DNA from: Chlorobiota bacterium
GTDB taxonomy: Bacteria > Bacteroidota > Bacteroidia > Flavobacteriales > Flavobacteriaceae
Reading direction: 5' to 3'
DNA length: 35,100 nt
Assembly: GCA_013153605.1 (NCBI GenBank)
Contig: JAADED010000070.1
Location: 1 to 35,100 of the forward strand
The notes beneath the pieces were generated by a model. The model had not been told where the DNA came from. It did not search any database and saw only the letters and a list, made by a program, of their open reading frames with translations. This document shows, piece by piece, positions 33,493 through 35,100 of this stretch. Each line of letters starts with the position of its first letter. The stretch's first letter is position 1. Both the position numbers and the translations under genes were made by a program.

Positions 33493-34929
33493 ATGAGAAA
33501 ACAACCGCAACGCATCGCGGAATTATTGGAAAGCCCGCGCACCAACATTCCGGTGGTGACGGCGGGATGGGTCAAAACCTTTCGCAACGACCGGTTTATC
33601 GCCCTCAACGACGGGTCCACCCTCGAAAATCTTCAATTGGTGATCGACCCCGAAAAATATCCCGAAGACATCCGCAAAAAAATCACCACGGGCGCAGCCG
33701 TTTATGCCGAAGGAGAGCTCGTGCCCAGTCCGGGTAAGGGGCAAGCGGTGGAGGTGCAAGTGGAAAAATTGGAAATTCTCGGAGAAGCCGACGCCGAAAC
33801 CTATCCCATCCAACCCAAGCGCCACAGTTTGGAATTCTTGCGCGAAAAGGCCCACCTTCGGGGCCGCACCACCCTGTTCGGTGCCATCATGCGGGTACGC
33901 AGCCGCCTGGCATACGCCATTCACACTTATTTCCAAGAAAAAGGATTCATTTACCTCCACACCCCCATCATCACGGCCATCGATGCCGAAGGGGCGGGAC
34001 AAATGTTTCAGGTAACCACCCTCGATTTGGAAAATCCCCCTCGAAACGAAGAAGGAAAAGTGGATTACAAAAAAGACTTTTTCGGCAAAAAGGCAAACCT
34101 CACCGTATCGGGACAGCTGGAAGCCGAAACCTACGCCATGGCCTTGGGACAAGTATATACCTTCGGACCCACCTTCCGGGCCGAAAATTCCAACACCACC
34201 CGCCACCTGGCCGAATTCTGGATGGTGGAACCCGAAGTGGCCTTCCTGGATTTGCACGGTAACATGGATTTGGCCGAAGATTTTGTCAAATACATCATCC
34301 GCGACGTGATGAAGGAGCGTCCCAAAGATTTGGAATTTTTGGAAAAACGCCTGTTGCAGGAAGAAAAAAACTTACCTCAAGCCAAGCGGAGTCCCATGCC
34401 CCTGAGGGAAAAATTGCAATTCGTCCTGGACAACCGGTTCGTGCGCATTACCTACACCGAAGCTATCGAAATTTTGCGAAATTCCAAGCCGTTTAAAAAG
34501 AAGAAATTCCAATATCCCGTGGAATGGGGCCTCGACCTCCAGAGCGAACACGAGCGCTACCTGGTGGAAAAACATTTCAAAAGCCCGGTGATTATCTACG
34601 ATTACCCGGCCCGAATCAAAGCCTTCTACATGCGCCTCAACGATGACGGAAAAACGGTGCGGGCCATGGACGTGCTCTTCCCGGGCATAGGGGAAATCAT
34701 AGGCGGATCCCAACGGGAAGAACGGCCGGACGTGCTGTTGAAAAAAATGGAAGAAATGGGCATCGATCCCGAAGAATTGTGGTGGTATGTGGACCTCCGC
34801 CGCTACGGCACCGCCTACCACAGCGGGTTCGGATTGGGCTTCGAGCGCATGGTCCAGTTCGTCACGGGCATGGGCAACATCCGGGATGTGATTCCTTTTC
34901 CGCGATATCCGAAAAACGCCGAGTTTTAA
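33493..34929 (+). CDS. asnS: Asparaginyl-tRNA synthetase
   Basis: AsnS charges tRNA-Asn with asparagine. The 478 residues have an N-terminal OB-fold anticodon-binding domain (about 15-105, 'VTAGWVKTFRNDRFIALNDG') and a class IIb catalytic core: motif 2 in 'TFGPTFRAENSNTTRHLAEFWMVEPE' and motif 3 'GFGLGFERMVQFVTGMGNIRDV' near the C-terminus. The sequence 'FHLAEFWMVEPEVAF' type and ending 'PFPRYPKNAEF' separate it from AspRS. The gene is monocistronic with its own promoter box and terminator. Confidence 0.97.
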   Translation: MRKQPQRIAELLESPRTNIPVVTAGWVKTFRNDRFIALNDGSTLENLQLVIDPEKYPEDIRKKITTGAAVYAEGELVPSPGKGQAVEVQVEKLEILGEADAETYPIQPKRHSLEFLREKAHLRGRTTLFGAIMRVRSRLAYAIHTYFQEKGFIYLHTPIITAIDAEGAGQMFQVTTLDLENPPRNEEGKVDYKKDFFGKKANLTVSGQLEAETYAMALGQVYTFGPTFRAENSNTTRHLAEFWMVEPEVAFLDLHGNMDLAEDFVKYIIRDVMKERPKDLEFLEKRLLQEEKNLPQAKRSPMPLREKLQFVLDNRFVRITYTEAIEILRNSKPFKKKKFQYPVEWGLDLQSEHERYLVEKHFKSPVIIYDYPARIKAFYMRLNDDGKTVRAMDVLFPGIGEIIGGSQREERPDVLLKKMEEMGIDPEELWWYVDLRRYGTAYHSGFGLGFERMVQFVTGMGNIRDVIPFPRYPKNAEF

Positions 34930-34936
34930 CAGGTTC

Positions 34937-34972
34937 GGGGCTGTCTTTCAAGTCAGCCCCTTTTTCTTTTTT
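34937..34972 (+). terminator. Rho-independent terminator of asnS
   Basis: GGGGCTG (34937-34943) pairs with CAGCCCC (34954-34960), with the same T/T mismatch and CT/AG extension as the hairpin at 9332; the loop is TTCA. TTTTTCTTTTTT follows. The remaining bases to 35100 hold no gene or clear signal that I can support. Confidence 0.88.
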
Positions 34973-35100
34973 AAGATTGGGCGATTAGGATTAAAAGTTG
35001 TTGTTTATCCAAAAAGATGTCGCTTAAACACCTTAAAAGTCGTTTTTTTATCTTTTTAATGGGATTTTTAGGTAAATAAAAGTCTATTTGGGCCATCAGT

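Noticed and set aside
34973-35100. AT-rich tail after the asnS terminator, tested for a small gene or promoter
   Set aside because: No frame of useful length; TCTATTTG near 35083 misses the -7 consensus at one position and any gene would lie beyond the window.

Overview
The window reads as ordinary chromosome of a moderately GC-rich member of Bacteroidota, most likely a Flavobacteriia relative. Four things point there: the gene order coaD-nadK-DUF6089-uppS-bamA-ompH-ompH; the atpD-atpC pair standing alone, with an epsilon subunit lacking its C-terminal helical domain; mevalonate-pathway genes (class II HMG-CoA reductase plus a GYDIA-type GHMP kinase); and repeated TAnnTTTG (-7 type) promoter boxes with no obvious Shine-Dalgarno sequences. 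The species cannot be named from the sequence. I see no phage, insertion sequence, CRISPR array or integrative element, and no intergenic stretch exceeds 300 bases.

Layout, left to right. 1-1159 (+): the 3' end of an outer-membrane barrel, possibly PagL-like, followed by a DUF2807-like lipoprotein. 1190-1263: tRNA-His with promoter and terminator. 1442-7379 (-): secreted M1 aminopeptidase, UvrA and an unrecognised membrane protein. 7501-9305 (+): atpD-atpC. 9411-10223 (-): RluB-type pseudouridine synthase. 10360-11684 (+): a degenerate-thioredoxin/glutaredoxin fusion, a lone GroES-like co-chaperonin and a small orphan protein. 11731-16130 (-): superoxide dismutase with its own promoter, then the overlapping operon BatA-domain protein > lpxK > purine nucleoside phosphorylase. 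16218-21160 (+): a tightly packed operon of HMG-CoA reductase, GHMP kinase, chorismate synthase, a dicarboxylate:cation symporter and an alkyltransferase-like protein.

21213-27962 (-): an envelope-biogenesis block (coaD, nadK, DUF6089 porin-like protein, uppS, bamA and two Skp/OmpH chaperones). 28054-29409 (-): an abundant-type OmpA with five thrombospondin type-3 calcium repeats. 29479-33305 (-): a thioredoxin-like protein, ApbE, a DUF4266 lipoprotein, a DUF3570 outer-membrane protein, then queE. 33493-34929 (+): asparaginyl-tRNA synthetase.

Most of this is housekeeping. The locus least well understood is thioredoxin-like/ApbE/DUF4266/DUF3570. It combines a flavin transferase, a dithiol protein, a Cys-tailed lipoprotein and a barrel carrying two SGAS motifs, which resemble flavinylation sites, around a long Asp/Glu tract. 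Next in interest are the thioredoxin-glutaredoxin fusion coupled to a GroES with no groEL beside it, an apparently leaderless BatA-domain operon facing the HMG-CoA reductase promoter, and an unexplained perfect hairpin between the divergent thioredoxin-like and asnS genes. Start codons were moved inward wherever the longest frame began at GTG or TTG and an ATG followed immediately. These shifts are noted per gene.
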